In this document: positions 36,043-47,435 of the stretch, piece after piece
Layout: each line of letters starts with the position of its first letter
How positions within the stretch are numbered: position 1 is the first letter of the stretch
Assembly (NCBI GenBank): GCA_033002965.1
Contig: JAURVB010006750.1
Span: 1-64,000 of the forward strand
Direction: 5' to 3'
DNA length: 64,000 bases
DNA from: Piper betle
Lineage: Eukaryota > Streptophyta > Magnoliopsida > Piperales > Piperaceae
The notes under the pieces: generated by a model
What the model saw: only the letters and a program-made list of their open reading frames with translations
Told to the model about the DNA's origin: nothing
Databases searched by the model: none
Made by a program: the position numbers and the translations under genes

Positions 36043-36688
36043 CCCTACCTAGACCTATAAACATGTAGTTTTCACATTTTCAGTGAGAGATGGAATGAGG
36101 GAAATCTGACGATCGTGCTACGCGTGGGGGCACGTGCCAGTCGACAACGGGTTCGGAACTAGTGAGCGTCCACTCCATTCCTGCGGGATCCTGATAACTC
36201 CACCTTTGAGTTCCTCAAACTCGGAGAAGTGTGGAGGTTTACAGGGACTGCTGTGTAGCGCGTGTATAGACTTGTGGCATAAAAGGGTGCTGAAGGCACT
36301 TGTCTGAGAGTACTCAGCCCCTGTACTCGAGGCCACGAGTAATATGAAGGATATAGAAGGCTGAGATGAATGAGAATGATTTTCCTGCCAAAAGGATAGT
36401 TTAAATGGCCAAGGAAAGAGAATGTTATGGAAAGAGACAGACATGGAAAAGGGATGCTACCGCCTAAGGGTGACGACCCCCATCACTGCCCTTGTGAGAG
36501 TTCTTCAGGAAGTATGAGATTTTTATTCAATAGGAGGGTTAGCTTTCCTATGTCTAATTAATATTAGTTATTTTCTGGATCAGTAACACTTGTTACTAAC
36601 AATTTTTTATATTTATGTAGGTGAGAACTACAAAGGATGAACACTGTCGGCACTGTGGAGGAGCAGCACAGAACTGCGCACACATTTT

Positions 36689-39624
36689 GTAAAACCCATG
36701 ATTCGAGTCAGTTTCAGAACACGTGTACTGAGCCGACGCCAGTCATGTGTATGAGCTATGAGGGTCATGCGTACCCAAGTATATGATGATAACGTCATGA
36801 ACACAGCAGAACAGAATGAGTTATCAGAATATATGAGAGTATGCCAGTGATTTTTTTTATTTTTATATATAGTGGATCGTAGAATTAGTTTTAGGCCGTT
36901 TACCGCATTAGGACGCGTTACGGGCAGTTTGGGTGGGTTATTAGTCATAGAGCATATCATTACAATGTTTGGTGTTTGTTTGATTTTATGGGATTTTTCC
37001 CGATTTTTATGAATTTTTTTAGGATTTAATACGACTTAGTTATTATACTTGACTCGAGCCGGAGATGAGTCAAGTCTTATTTACGAAATTGCCACCCAGT
37101 TATTTTTCTCCCCTCCCGACATCTTCTTCCCAAACCCTTGCCCCGACGCCGCCCCGTGCAGCGTCGCCGCCGTCACTGTCGATGCCGCTCGGCCGCCGAT
37201 CGACGCTGCCTACCCCCTCCATGGCGTTGTCGTGCCGCCCCGACCAGCCCCGGCCGCTGCCAGGCCGCCGTGACGCTGGAATCGCCTCGCCTAGCGCCGC
37301 GGCTACATTTCAGTCGCGTCGCCGATTCCGCCGCCGGCGACCGTTGCCGCCACGATCAGGTGGTCGCCTTAGCACCCTCGACCGCCCAGCGACGTTTCCC
37401 GACCGGCGCAGAGGCCATCGCCGCCCAGACCGGCCGGATTTCTTCACCCACCGCCGCCGCTCTGTTTTAGACATTTTCCGGCGAGCCGCCGCCTCCGCCG
37501 ACTATGTCGACGCCGTAGACGCGTCGGGCTCGCCGAGCCGGTCCCAATGGTACCCAACATGATCACCTTCCGGCCACTAGACGCCGCCGGCGACTGTTGT
37601 CGAAAAACCGCCGGAGAGGTGCCGGAAAACCACTAAAGCCGCCGAAAAACTGCTAGAACTTGCCGGAAAACCGGATTCACTGGAGTTCGCCGGATCTTCC
37701 GCGAGCTCATCCAGTCGATCCGATCGAACTTCGGACGCTGATGAGTGCCGAATTCGAGCTCTGAGATGCGCAACGAAACCCTAGTCGTCGCCGATTGCCG
37801 ACGATGTGAGGTATAATTACCTCTAATGTGATTATTTAAAATTGATGATGATTGTTAGTATAGCATGTTAGAATTGAGTAGTTGTCATGATGAATGCCAG
37901 ATTATGAATGAAGTAAAGATGTGCATGATGTGATTAATAGGGAATGATAGTTAAGTGATATGATGAACTAAAGTAAATTTGAGCATGATAATTGAGTACA
38001 ACGTAACTTAGGAAATATAATTAGATTGATGATAATAGGATATGTTGGAATTACTTTCACATTTATAATTGTTGATTGTTATGGTTGAAGTTTGTATTGT
38101 GAATGTGTTTGATCATGACGAGTTTGATTCATCATTTAGTTAGCGGGCGTTAGTATTTAGTTTTGATGTGTAGGTACGGAGTAGGAGCTCGCCGCCTAGG
38201 CGCGATGACACGCTTGGAGCTTCTACCAGGTCCATTTAGGACTCGCCTCTGTTTTACGCTCTTCTATTGTATGTTTATTTTATTATCTGCAGGACGGGTT
38301 AAGTGGCGTTTTATCGGATCCCACTTAACTCGGGCCATTTAACCGAACAGTTTTTCGGATTAATAACCCCTCGAGGATGAGATCCCTCGAGGATGATTTC
38401 GAAAACAAGATCCACCACAAGTTGCCTTCGGGCCTATTATATAAATCCCTACCCAGCCCTATATATATATATGTAGTTTTCGCATTTTCAGTGAGACGAG
38501 AGATAGAGAAACCGACTGCACGTACCATGAGCGGATGCCGTGACAGTCAAAGCGGGCTCTGGATTAGTGCCAGCGGACTGTTCCATTCCCGAGGGATCCT
38601 GACAACTCCGCGTTTGAGTTCCTCACACCCGGAGAACGTGGAGGTTTACGGGTACTGTTTAGTACAGCGCATGTCCGGACTTGTGGTTCAAAGGGTACTA
38701 AAGGCGACTGCCTGAGAGTACTCGGCCTTCGTGCTCAAGGCCAGGAGAAATATGGAGGTAAGGAGAGGGCTTAGGATAAAGTTTTATGTGAAGTACTGAA
38801 AAAGAAGTGCCGTGAGTGGCACAGTACCAGATAGATCGGGATGCTACCGGGTCTGCAGCCCAGTGGCTCCTCAGTAGTGCCCTTCAGAGTGTTCACGTGG
38901 AGCATATGATGTTTTCTTTCATATGAGAGTTTGCTCTCATAGCCAGCTTGTTATAGTTATTTTATTTTCCGGACCAGTAACACTTGTTACTGACGTGTTT
39001 TTATACTATATATAGGTAACAATTACGAGTTGGAGGAGCCAGTTGGACGGAGGAGCACTGTTGTCGCTTGCACACATGTCAGTCAATTGAGTGTTTATAT
39101 TGTGTTATGATATTATTATATGGTGTGAATAAATGCTTGAAACATGATGATGTGACGTGATTAGTTGTTAAAATATGATGTTATGACATGATGAAAAGCT
39201 AAGACATGATGACAAGAGGTGAGATGTGATTAGAGTGCGCAGCAAAAGTGTGGTCCAAGTTTTATAATGAATATACAGTATATTAGATTATGTGTGATTA
39301 AAATTGTTGATATATGCATATATATTGGTATATATTGTTTTGACAGGGTGGACCCTAATTGCACTTTTAGGGAGATTCTGTCCGTTTTATTTTAGAATTT
39401 TCATTGAGTTTGATCGTAATTGTATTGGTGTGTGTTTGAATTGCATGTCATTCATGTAGTACCATGTTAGGGTTTGTGCATTCATCAATGCATTGCGAGT
39501 TGTATCTTCATCTTAAGACGCCGAGATTGGATCCGCATGAGTTAGGTTCGGGTTAGCCGACCTAACCGGGGCCTGTAACATACCAGTTCGGTTCACGAGC
39601 GTGGATCTGATTTGGGGTGTTATA
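36689..39624 (+). mobile_element. Inner long solo LTR (about 2.9 kb) of the same family
   Basis: It starts TGTAAAACCCATGATTCGAG and ends GGGGTGTTATA, flanked by CATTT (36684-36688) and CATAT (39625-39629), a one-mismatch target duplication. Along its length it parallels the outer LTR at a spacing of about 2.4 kb: GC-rich block 37090-37560, the ACGAT.TGAGGTATAATTACCTC segment (37802), GTAGGAGCTCGCC (38180), the TATA box (38435) and CGGACCAGTAACACTTGTTAC (38970). Its presence inside the outer LTR dates it as later. There is no internal coding sequence. Confidence 0.8.
38435..38446 (+). promoter_or_regulatory. TATA box of the inner long LTR
   Basis: TATTATATAAATCC in the same context as the outer LTR copy (GGGCC before it, CTACCCAG after it). 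Conservation between two independently inserted LTRs is the main evidence. A short TA run 25 bases downstream is specific to this copy. Confidence 0.55.
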
Positions 39625-40131
39625 CATATACCTGCCATGTGTAATGTATAATGATGGTGTTGCATGTTGTGTGAATGATGATAGTCATGTTGTATTATGT
39701 CTTGATAAACTGCCTATGAAATAAATATATAAATGTGAATGAACCGGGAGCCTTGGAGTTCAGACCTGGCTCAAATGAAAACAAAAGATAATGACTGAAT
39801 GCCATGATAGATTGTCATATTTTATATTATTTTGATAGAATATTTATATATCCCTGTTGTGGATAGGTTGGGCCTTATTGCACTTTTAGGGGAAACTCTG
39901 TCCATTTTTCTATAGAAATAGATAATTTTCTTTTGATTTCTCATTTATTATGTTTGTCCTGTTTTTGCTTGCACGTCATGGCATACATGTAGGATTGCAT
40001 TAGAACCCAATTTTTTCATCCATGTTTTGCATGTCACATCTCCATCTTAAGATGCAAAAGGCAAATCTGAGTCGGCTTAACCGGTGACATTTGGAGGTCG
40101 GTTCACAGGTGAGCCAAAACGGGGTGTTACA

Positions 40132-40793
40132 ATTCCTGTTTCTAAAGGAGACAAATTCAGTCTCAATCAATGCCCTAAAAATGACACAGAAGGAAAGGAA
40201 ATGCAAAAGACTCCCTATGCTTCAATAATAGGAAGTTTTATGTATGCTCAAGTATGTACGCGTCCAGATATTGCGTATATTGTTTGAAATCAAATCAACT
40301 TGAGATCATTGGGTATTCTGATTCTGTTTTTGCTAGATGTCAAGATAGTCATCGATCTACTTATGGCTATTTCTACCTGCTTGCTGAAGCGGCTATTTCT
40401 TGGAGGAGTGCTAAACAGACACTCATAGCTTCTTCCACCATGGCAGCTGAATTCATAACTTGTTATGACGCATCTAATCAAAGAATATGGTTGTAGAATT
40501 TTGTCACAAGGCTACGCATTGTAGATAATATTGAAAGAACACTTAAGTTATTTTGTGACAATCAGTTTGCAGTATCATATTCAAATAACAACATAAGCTT
40601 ATCTAAATCAAAACATATAGAGATCAAGTTCCTTGTTGTGAAAGAAAGAGTTCAAAGTGGTAAAGTTTCTATAGAGCATATTGGGACAAAATCCATGGTT
40701 GCGGATCCGCTTACTAAAAGTTTACCACCCAAGGTCTTTCATAAGCATGTTGCTCATATGGGTGTAGTATCATTTGATGATATGCTACTCTAG
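40132..40793 (+). pseudogene. Copia RT end and RNase H remnant (3' part)
   Basis: It continues the RT from 34289: PVSKGDKFSLNQCPKND, KTPYASIIGSFMYAQVCTRP, then RNase H SNQLEIIGYSDSVFARCQDS, AISWRSAKQTLIASSTMAAE, ASNQRIWL, LKLFCDN, SKSKHIEIKFLVVKERVQSG and VADPLTKSLPPKVFHKHVAH. A frame change after DIAYIV (about 40290) and stop codons (such as the one after IWL at 40495) show decay. The stop after DDMLL near 40792 is probably the native end of pol. Confidence 0.9.
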
Positions 40794-40881
40794 TGTGAGT
40801 TTATTTTGTTGGAGTATTTGGTTTATGTTTTACTTTATTTTGGTGATCTCATAAAGTTGGACCAGTTAAAAATAGGCATGT

Positions 40882-42780
40882 TGTAAAAACCATGATTTTT
40901 ATTACAAAACTCGAACCTAAATATTATGAAATAAATATAGATGAACCGATATGGTTGGTTATCAAGTCGACCGGTCATGGTTCGACTTAAGGTCACCTAG
41001 AAAATACCTATTCATGAATGGATGATGGGGTGTGAGAATTTAATGAAGGGGTCGTTGAACCTAGGAAATACCAATGGATGATAGGGTGTGAGAATTTAAT
41101 GAAGGGGCTCGTTGAACCTAGGGAATACCAAGGGATGATGGGGTATGAGAATTTAATGGAGGGAATGGTTGAAGTGTATATATATGCAGGAGGAGGGAGT
41201 ATTTCATCCCTCATCTCCGTCCCAGGCGACCTCCCCATTACTGTGTGAGTATTTCATCCCTCATCTTATTTGTTTCCATTAGGATTCTTGCATGCAAGGT
41301 TTGTTGAAGACGCCCTGCCAAGTTGCTAGATCTCCAGCGTCTTATGCATGGGGTTCTTGTCGATTGCTTAGTTGTTTTGTAAATGGACATGTTAATAATT
41401 AAATTATCAATTAGATAATGGGGATTTGGATAATGATAATTAATAATTAATTATCATTAGAATTGCTAAAAATTTAATAAGAAATGAAGACTAACATGAA
41501 CTAATTACATCATTTAAAATTGATAGTATATTAGTCATGTAAGTTGCATGTAGGATCATGCAAAATAAAATTATACTAATGTATAATTTTATGCCCTTAT
41601 TCAGATTAGGGTTCACGGGTCACAGTCAGACGAAATCACAAGTCAGGTACGTATAATAGGTAGAACATCGTATTTTCCTTATTGGTAGCCTTGGTCGGCC
41701 TGAGCCCAGATTCGACCACCATGCACCGAGTGCAACCGGGGTCAAAGAATTGACTCAGTCCGACACGGGGTCGTATTATGTGCGTAAATTGTGTAATGCA
41801 TCGACATTGTTTTGGAGTAGTGATAGCCGCCCCATAAAAAGGCTACGGCCGGGGTGAGTGAGGCACAACGATTCCTCCATCGCACTGGAGTGCAGTGATA
41901 GCCTCCCCATAAAAAGGCTACGGCCGGGGTGTGTGAGGCACTGGCACTAGAATTGGCAGTGAGAGCTTCCCCACAAACGGGGCATAGCATTCACCTGAGT
42001 GCAGTGATAGCCTCCCCATAAAAAGGCTACGGCCGGGGTGTGTGAGGCACTGGCACTAGAGTTGGCAGTGAGAGCTTCCCCACAAACGGGGCATAGCAAT
42101 CACCTGAGTGCAGTGATAGCCTCCCCATAAAAAGGCTACGGCCGGGGTGTGCAAGGCACTGGCACTGGAGTGCAGTGATAGCCTCCCCATAAAAAGGCTA
42201 CGGCCGGGGTGTGCGAGGCACTGGCACTAGAATTGGTAGTGAGAGCTTCCCCACAAACGGGGCGTAGCAATCACCTGAGTGCAGTGATAGCTACCCCACA
42301 AAAAGGCTACGGCCGGGGTGTGCGAGGCACTGGCACTGGAGACGGTAGTGGTAGCCTCCCCACAAAAGGGCTACGGCCGGGGTGTGCGGATCACAGTGGA
42401 TACCTCCTCCGCATTGTTTTGGAGTATAGCGGAATTGCTCCACCGCATATTAAAATAAACATAAGGAAATAGTGGAATGTACTTGAATTTGTTTTATCTA
42501 TTATACTACTTAGTGTTGTAATCACTAACGCGGAATTGCCTCCGCAGGTGTGCAGATACGAAAGTAGGTGATTGACAACCAGGGCATGGAGCAAAATAAA
42601 TATGAGGACTCCTTTTATTATTTATTTGAGAAATAAGTGTGGCTACTGGGAAACGGTCTAAGACTGTGGGATCTTATATATGTTTTTGTTAAATAAAAAT
42701 GTTAGTCATATTTGCTTAATTGTGAGTAACACCTGGCCAGCTAGGCCCACAATATTGTGACAAATGGCCGGGTCGTTACA
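40882..42780 (+). mobile_element. Solo LTR (1.9 kb) with perfect target duplication CATGT
   Basis: It starts TGTAAAAACCATGATTTTT and ends GGCCGGGTCGTTACA, with CATGT directly on both sides (40877-40881 and 42781-42785). It interrupts the old copia between RNase H and the 3' LTR. A TATA-like GTGTATATATATGC lies at about 41177. A minisatellite fills 41820-42400. The ends resemble those of the 2.9-kb LTRs (TGTAAAA.CCATGATT) but the interiors differ, so it is a separate family or subfamily. No internal domain remains, so LTR-LTR recombination is inferred. Confidence 0.9.
41820..42400. repeat. Higher-order minisatellite inside the solo LTR
   Basis: Two related unit types alternate. Type a (about 62-75 bp) is GTGATAGCCTCCCCATAAAA, then GGCTACGGCCGGGGTGTGYG and AGGCACTGGCACT. 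Type b (about 45 bp) is GTGAGAGCTTCCCCACAAAC, then GGGGCATAGCAATCACC and TGAGTGCA. The order is a a b a b a a b a a. Each unit contains a CCCC..GGGG-like inverted core. CATTGTTTTGGAGTA occurs at both edges (41805 and 42411). Units are very similar, so the array expanded recently or is kept homogeneous. Confidence 0.92.
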
Positions 42781-43017
42781 CATGTTAGATCAAATTCCAT
42801 GTCATTTTCATGTTACACGTCTATACTTGATCTACATCATTTAATTATGTTGATGTATATGGCTATGGATAGGTTTAGTTAAGATAAATAAAATAAAATC
42901 GCTTTGATCCTATATTAACATTAATTAATGGATGAGATTATTATTTTGGAATAATAGCGTATGTTATTTTTTGAGCTCATAAGGTTATATACAATTATCT
43001 TTGTGTATATATAGTCC

Positions 43018-43028
43018 AAGTGGGAGAT
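43018..43028 (+). other. Polypurine tract of the old copia element
   Basis: AAGTGGGAGAT lies directly before the 3' LTR start. It is the expected site for plus-strand priming and is almost identical to the polypurine tract of the younger copia (AGTGGGAGATT on its minus strand). Confidence 0.85.
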
Positions 43029-43489
43029 TGTTGGATGTTAGATAAAAATATATACATAAATCTAAAATTGTATCATATACTGTTATTTAAGCTTGGGCTA
43101 AATTTAATTTATCTATTAAAGTTAAAGTTTATGGGCTATTAATATAGGTATGGATTCAATGAGTAGATATCATTTTTGTAATTTCTCTTTTATGATAGGT
43201 TAAATTGAAATTATGAAAACTTAAGTTATAAATAGGGGTTAGGGTTCCCGAATTCATATGTAGTTTTCATTTTAGCAGCTCATCGTTTAGAAACTTTGGT
43301 CTTGAAAATTAGTATTGAATTTGAAAGAACAAAATCGTAAAAAGAAAAGAATCAATTTTCCTTTATGGATTCAAGTATGCTTCCGCTATCTAATTTTATT
43401 TCTTGATGATTTAATCTGAAGAAAATTAAGGTTTTATATTGATGGTTTTATCATTTGCATAATTTTGTTAAAGATAAAATATCTCAACA
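43029..43489 (+). repeat. 3' LTR of the old copia element
   Basis: It starts TGTTGGATGTTAGATAAAAA and ends AAGATAAAATATCTCAACA. It is 461 bp against 438 bp in the 5' copy, with many substitutions and several indels. TATAAATAGGGG is conserved near 43229. Confidence 0.92.
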
Positions 43490-44838
43490 GAAGAACACCA
43501 ATGGAGGTAGTTAGACAATTTGAGAAATGGCTTAAAATCAAGGACACTGGGCAAAACATTGTTGTATTGTCAGGCATTCCCTACCACTGGTTAGATTGTA
43601 AGCAGTTTCTAAGGGCAGTTGATAGGGTTATGTTTGTGTTCTTGGTGATCGATTTGAATACATATCTATGATCAAAATAGAATTTTTTGATTTGTAACTT
43701 TTGCCTAAGAGCATGTTTGCATGGATGGAAAGGATAAAGAAACAAATATCAATACTGCAGTTTGTGGGTTTTCTTTGGATTGCAGGTTTTGATAAGTTAA
43801 CTTTTGTCCCTGTGAGTCTTGTGACTGTGAGCCTTGGGCAAAAAATTTTATGCATAAAGATTTGTTGTTTAAAATGCAACAAAAAAACCATTGAAGTATG
43901 CCATTTGTTTTTCTTTCTATTTTAGAATGTGAGGGAAATTTTCAAAATTTCCATGTCATTTATTCATTTTTTGAGTTTTATTTTTTGTTTTTTGTTTTTG
44001 TTCTTTTAACCAACCAAAATGTAATGCATGCTAACTCGATTGGAGGATGCCACAATATAACATCATAAAAAATGAATGATATATGTATGGATAGTATCAG
44101 TATGTAGTTAATTTGTATACAATGTAGTGTTTTAGAAGTTAAGCAAATGTCTTGCATGATTTACAACCCAAAACAGGTATGATCGTTCCGTTGAAAAAAT
44201 GTGGATATATGCTTTTTTCTTAATAGGAAATCAATTGAGATTACACCATGCATTGCTTAGTATGTATCGATGAATTTTTAACTTTTACATCTCTCTTTTC
44301 CACCGGCAATAAATTTTTGCTCTTATCCCATGGACAGGACGGCAGCCAACTGCTCAACTCATGTTTTGATAAGCCGAGCTCGGCTTGGTTGGATGAATAT
44401 TGAACCGAGCTGGCTCGTCTTGTCTTGTCTCGTCTCGTCTGTTCCCATGGAGATGCTGACGGGGACATTCGGCATCTCCACTGGGAGGAGCCAAGACCAG
44501 TTCAAGAAGTAATTATCTTGTTAGAGAATAATCTATATCTTTAACATAAAGTTAGTGGCTGATATATATGTGGAACTGAAGTGTTAGACTTTTGAGCATA
44601 TAGGTCCAAGCCTAACTTATATTATTTACATATATGGTTTCGAGTCAGATGACATCCGAGCTAATTCGTTTCACGCTGTGATTTCGTCCATAAGTGGCTG
44701 AAAAGAAGCAAGTCCAAGTTCAAAAGAAATACAGACTTATGTACACATATAAAGCTCAACGGCTGGTACACATGTAAAGGTCAGAGGCTTGTACGCGCAA
44801 GACAATATTAGAAGATAATCTATATTCACGAACATACT
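43490..44838. other. Spacer between the two copia elements
   Basis: The first 180 bases have a codable look (RRTPMEVVRQFEKWLKIKD then GIPYHWLDCKQFLRAV in one frame), but I do not recognise the family and there is no supporting neighbour. The rest is T-rich, with CGAG/CTCG-rich sequence and TGTCT repeats at about 44370-44441 that resemble the ends of the hAT-like elements elsewhere in the window. Confidence 0.4.
44443..44486. repeat. Short inverted repeat (hairpin) beside CTCG-rich sequence
   Basis: TCCCATGGAGATGC and, after a 15-base loop, GCATCTCCACTGGGA are reverse complements apart from one extra base. GGAGATGC..GCATCTCC echoes the GGAGACGC..GCGTCTCC motif of the large fold-back at 25246. 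It could be a small fold-back element or chance. Confidence 0.6.
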
Positions 44839-45395
44839 GTTGAGAAAAATCCCTTTAAGTTGGAGATCAACAATAGCGAGCACAAGATTTAGGAAAAATA
44901 ATGCCTGAGAAATAAAATAAAATAAAACCAAAAGAACAGAAATTTAACGTGGAAAACCCTTTTTCTATCGAGAGTTAAAAACCACGAGACAACAACTAAC
45001 AATTCACTACTTCAACCAAAGATTATAGTCATCAAATATATAGAGATATACAAGAAAATTACTCACTCAACCTATACTATTGAGATTACAAGATTTTTCT
45101 CTCTCAATATTCTATATAAGATTAAACTCGTGAATAATATTTTTCCCTCTTTTTTTATCTCTATATCGCTTCTCTATCTCTCTCTTTTTTCTCCTCTTGT
45201 CTTTCTTGTATTGTTTTCTCTGCTTGTCTTGTTTTTAGAATGAGGCAAATGAAGCTCAATTTATAGAGAAGTTTTGAGACCCTTCATCCTCCATGGAACA
45301 ACAAACAGCCACCTCTGTTGGTATTCCGAGATTCTTTTAGTATTCCGAGTGTGACAATGGACTACATATCATTGATACAATTACACATATTAACA
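44839..45395 (-). repeat. 3' LTR of the Tork-like copia (left in window)
   Basis: On the plus strand it starts TGTTGAGAAAAATCCCTTTA and ends ACACATATTAACA, next to the polypurine tract ATCTCCCACTT. It is 557 bp and aligns throughout with 49519-50072, differing by scattered substitutions and small indels, including in the TCTCTATCTCTCTC stretch. Confidence 0.95.
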
Positions 45396-45478
45396 ATCTC
45401 CCACTTGGAGTCCGATTGGAACACACCAGTCCAAATTCTTCCTCCACTTGTTCGTTGCATAAGTCCTTCACCTGCATG

Positions 45479-47379
45479 TTAGTGCAAGTTCACCAAAGTT
45501 GAGCAAAAACTCAACTTTTGTCCCTCCACCGGTTTAGTCAACATGTCCGCCGGATTCTTTTTGCCATCTATCTTCTCCAACTTCAATTTACCTTCTTCTA
45601 ACAAAGATATAATAAAATGATACCTTAACCGAATATGTTTGGTCCTAGAATGAAATGCCGAGTTCTTGGCTAAATGGATTGCACTTTGACTATCACTGTA
45701 CAACTTGCAATCAACCCCATTAAAACCTAACTCATTCATTAAAGTTTTAATCCAAATATACTCCTTGCTAGCTTCTGTAGCAGCCACATATTCAACCTCA
45801 GTTGAAGATAGAGCAACTATCTTTTGCAATTTGGAAACCCAGCTCACTGCGGTTCCACCAACTATAAAGATATATCCAAATGTACTCCTACATTGTCTCT
45901 ATTTCCAGCATGGTCCGAGTCCACATAACCTTGCACATCAATATTATCACCCCCAAAACACAAACAGTAATTAGAAGTTCCTTTCAAATACCTGAAAATC
46001 CATTTCACTGCCTTCCAGTGTTCTTTTCCTGGGTTCTTCATGAATCTACTCACTACTCCCACTGCATGTGCAATATCTAGTCTTGTACTCACCATAGCAT
46101 ACATAAGACTTCCAATAGCTGAAGCATAAGGCACCGTTTTCATGTGAGCTTTATCCTCCTCACTCTTAGCACCTTGTTCTTTTGACAATTGGAAATTACT
46201 ACCCAAAGTAGTAGTCACCGGCTTAGATTCATTCATGTTGAATCTCTCAAGAACTTTCTTCACATACCCTTCTTGAGATAACCACAACTTCTTGCTCTTC
46301 TTATTTCGGGTAATTTGCATCCCAAGAAGTTGTTTTGCTTCACCCAAGTCCTTCATGGAAAAACTCTTGGCTAACCTCATCTTGAGATTAATAATTTTCT
46401 CCATACAAGTCCCTGCAACAAGCATGTCATCTACATACAAAGTTAAAATAATGTAATTGCCATCATTAAACTTTTGTAGATATACACAGTGGTCCGAATT
46501 GCTCCTAGCAAATCCATTATCTAACATAAACTTGTCAAATTTCAAATACCACTGTCTTGGTGCTTGTTTGAGTCCATATAGACTCCTCTTCAATTTGCAC
46601 ACCATATTTTCTTTACCTTTGACTTCAAATCCTTTTGGTTGTTCCATATAGATCTCCTCCTCTAAATCACCATGAAGGAAAGCTGTATTTACATCAAGCT
46701 GTTCTAAATACAACCCCTTTATAGCCACAATACTCAAAATAATTCTAATAGAAGTCATTTTTACAACAGGTGCAAATATATCATGAAAATCAATTCCTTC
46801 TCTTTGACCAAAACCTTTCACCACAAGTCTTGCCTTATACCTTTGTACACCACCGGTTTCAGACTTGACCCGATAGATCCACTTATTTTGTAGAACCTTC
46901 CTTTTTGGTGGCAACTTCACCAACTCCCATGTATGATTCTTCTCCAATGATGACATCTCATCCTTCATGGCCAACTCCCACTTAAGATGAGCTTTGTCAC
47001 TCATGGCTTCATCATAGGACTCTGGTTCTCCTGCATCAGTATACAAAATATGTTGTACAATTAAATTTAATTTCTAAGTAGGCTTTCTGACCCTTGTGCT
47101 CCTCCTTGGTTCTGGAGCAACAACTATCTCTTGTGGTGGCTCTGAGTCATCAATTTCAACTTGTGCATCAAAATATTCAGAATCTGATTCATCATCATGT
47201 GGTTGATTAGCCTGTGACTCACCTTCTTGTTCGGTCTCTTTAGAAGATAATTGTTCCTCATCACTTGGAACAAATCCTTGATTTTCAGCACTTGGTATCT
47301 CTTCATCTGTCTCATCAAGCTCCATATACTCTTTTTCTTTGGACTCCTCAATCTTTTCTTTCTTCCTGTCTTTGTACAT
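45479..47379 (-). pseudogene. Copia reverse transcriptase and RNase H
   Basis: Reading down from 47379, an acidic linker ends in RRSTRVRKPT and a stop near 47073. RT is then open from 47046: ELAMKDEMSSLEKNHTWELV, KWIYRVKSETGGVQRYKARL, LYLEQLDVNTAFLHGDLEEE, SLYGLKQAPRQWYLKFDKFM, and the catalytic LYVDDMLVAG. RNase H begins KGTSNYCLCFGG, loses frame near 45862, and continues from 45847 with VSWVSKLQKIVALSSTEVEY and LYSDSQSAIHLAKNSAFHSR, ending at 45479. Only a few lesions separate it from an intact frame. Confidence 0.93.
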
Positions 47380-47435
47380 GCACTCTTCATTGAATACAAC
47401 ATCCGACTTCGAAACACCTTGTTGTTCTCGAAATC

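Larger units (their letters stand above)
34290..40131 (+). mobile_element. Outer long solo LTR (about 2.9 kb), split by a second LTR
   Basis: The left piece 34290-36688 and right piece 39625-40131 together make about 2.9 kb, the same length as the LTR inserted between them (36689-39624), and align to its 5' and 3' portions respectively. It starts TGTGACTCAAGTCAG and ends GGGGTGTTACA. It interrupts the copia RT frame at GDT|PVSKG. The left target site is ATACT and the right flank ATTCCT fits a damaged ATACT.CCT. No internal retroelement domain is present, so it is a solo LTR. It contains a GC-rich block (34704-35400) and a TATA box at 36031. Long LTRs like this suggest a Ty3/gypsy-type element, but without pol the superfamily is inferred. 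Confidence 0.8.
29831..43489 (+). mobile_element. Old Ty1/copia retrotransposon with three nested solo LTRs
   Basis: Two similar LTRs (29831-30268 and 43029-43489) bound gag, protease, integrase, RT and RNase H remnants in copia order. A methionine-tRNA primer-binding site lies just after the 5' LTR and a polypurine tract just before the 3' LTR. Flanks are GGAAG and GAAGA, compatible with a damaged GAAGA target duplication. Subtracting the nested insertions (34290-40131 and 40882-42780) leaves about 5.9 kb, a normal copia size. Many stops and frameshifts, and clear divergence between the LTRs, show it is old and inactive. Its RNase H end (SNQ.IWL, LFCDN, VADPLTKSLPPKVF) is typical of plant copia. 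Confidence 0.92.

Noticed and set aside
37049..37562. Ala/Arg/Pro-rich ORFs in the inner LTR
   Set aside because: Same GC-rich LTR block; no domain and no frame conservation with the outer copy.
34290..40131. A complete long-LTR element with two flanking LTRs
   Set aside because: The two similar units abut with no internal region; lengths and alignments fit an LTR within an LTR better.
41820..42400. CRISPR-like array
   Set aside because: Repeats are tandem and two-typed without unique spacers, and the context is a plant LTR.
43465..43671. ORF just after the 3' LTR as a gene disrupted by the copia
   Set aside because: No matching partner sequence left of the 5' LTR and no recognisable family.
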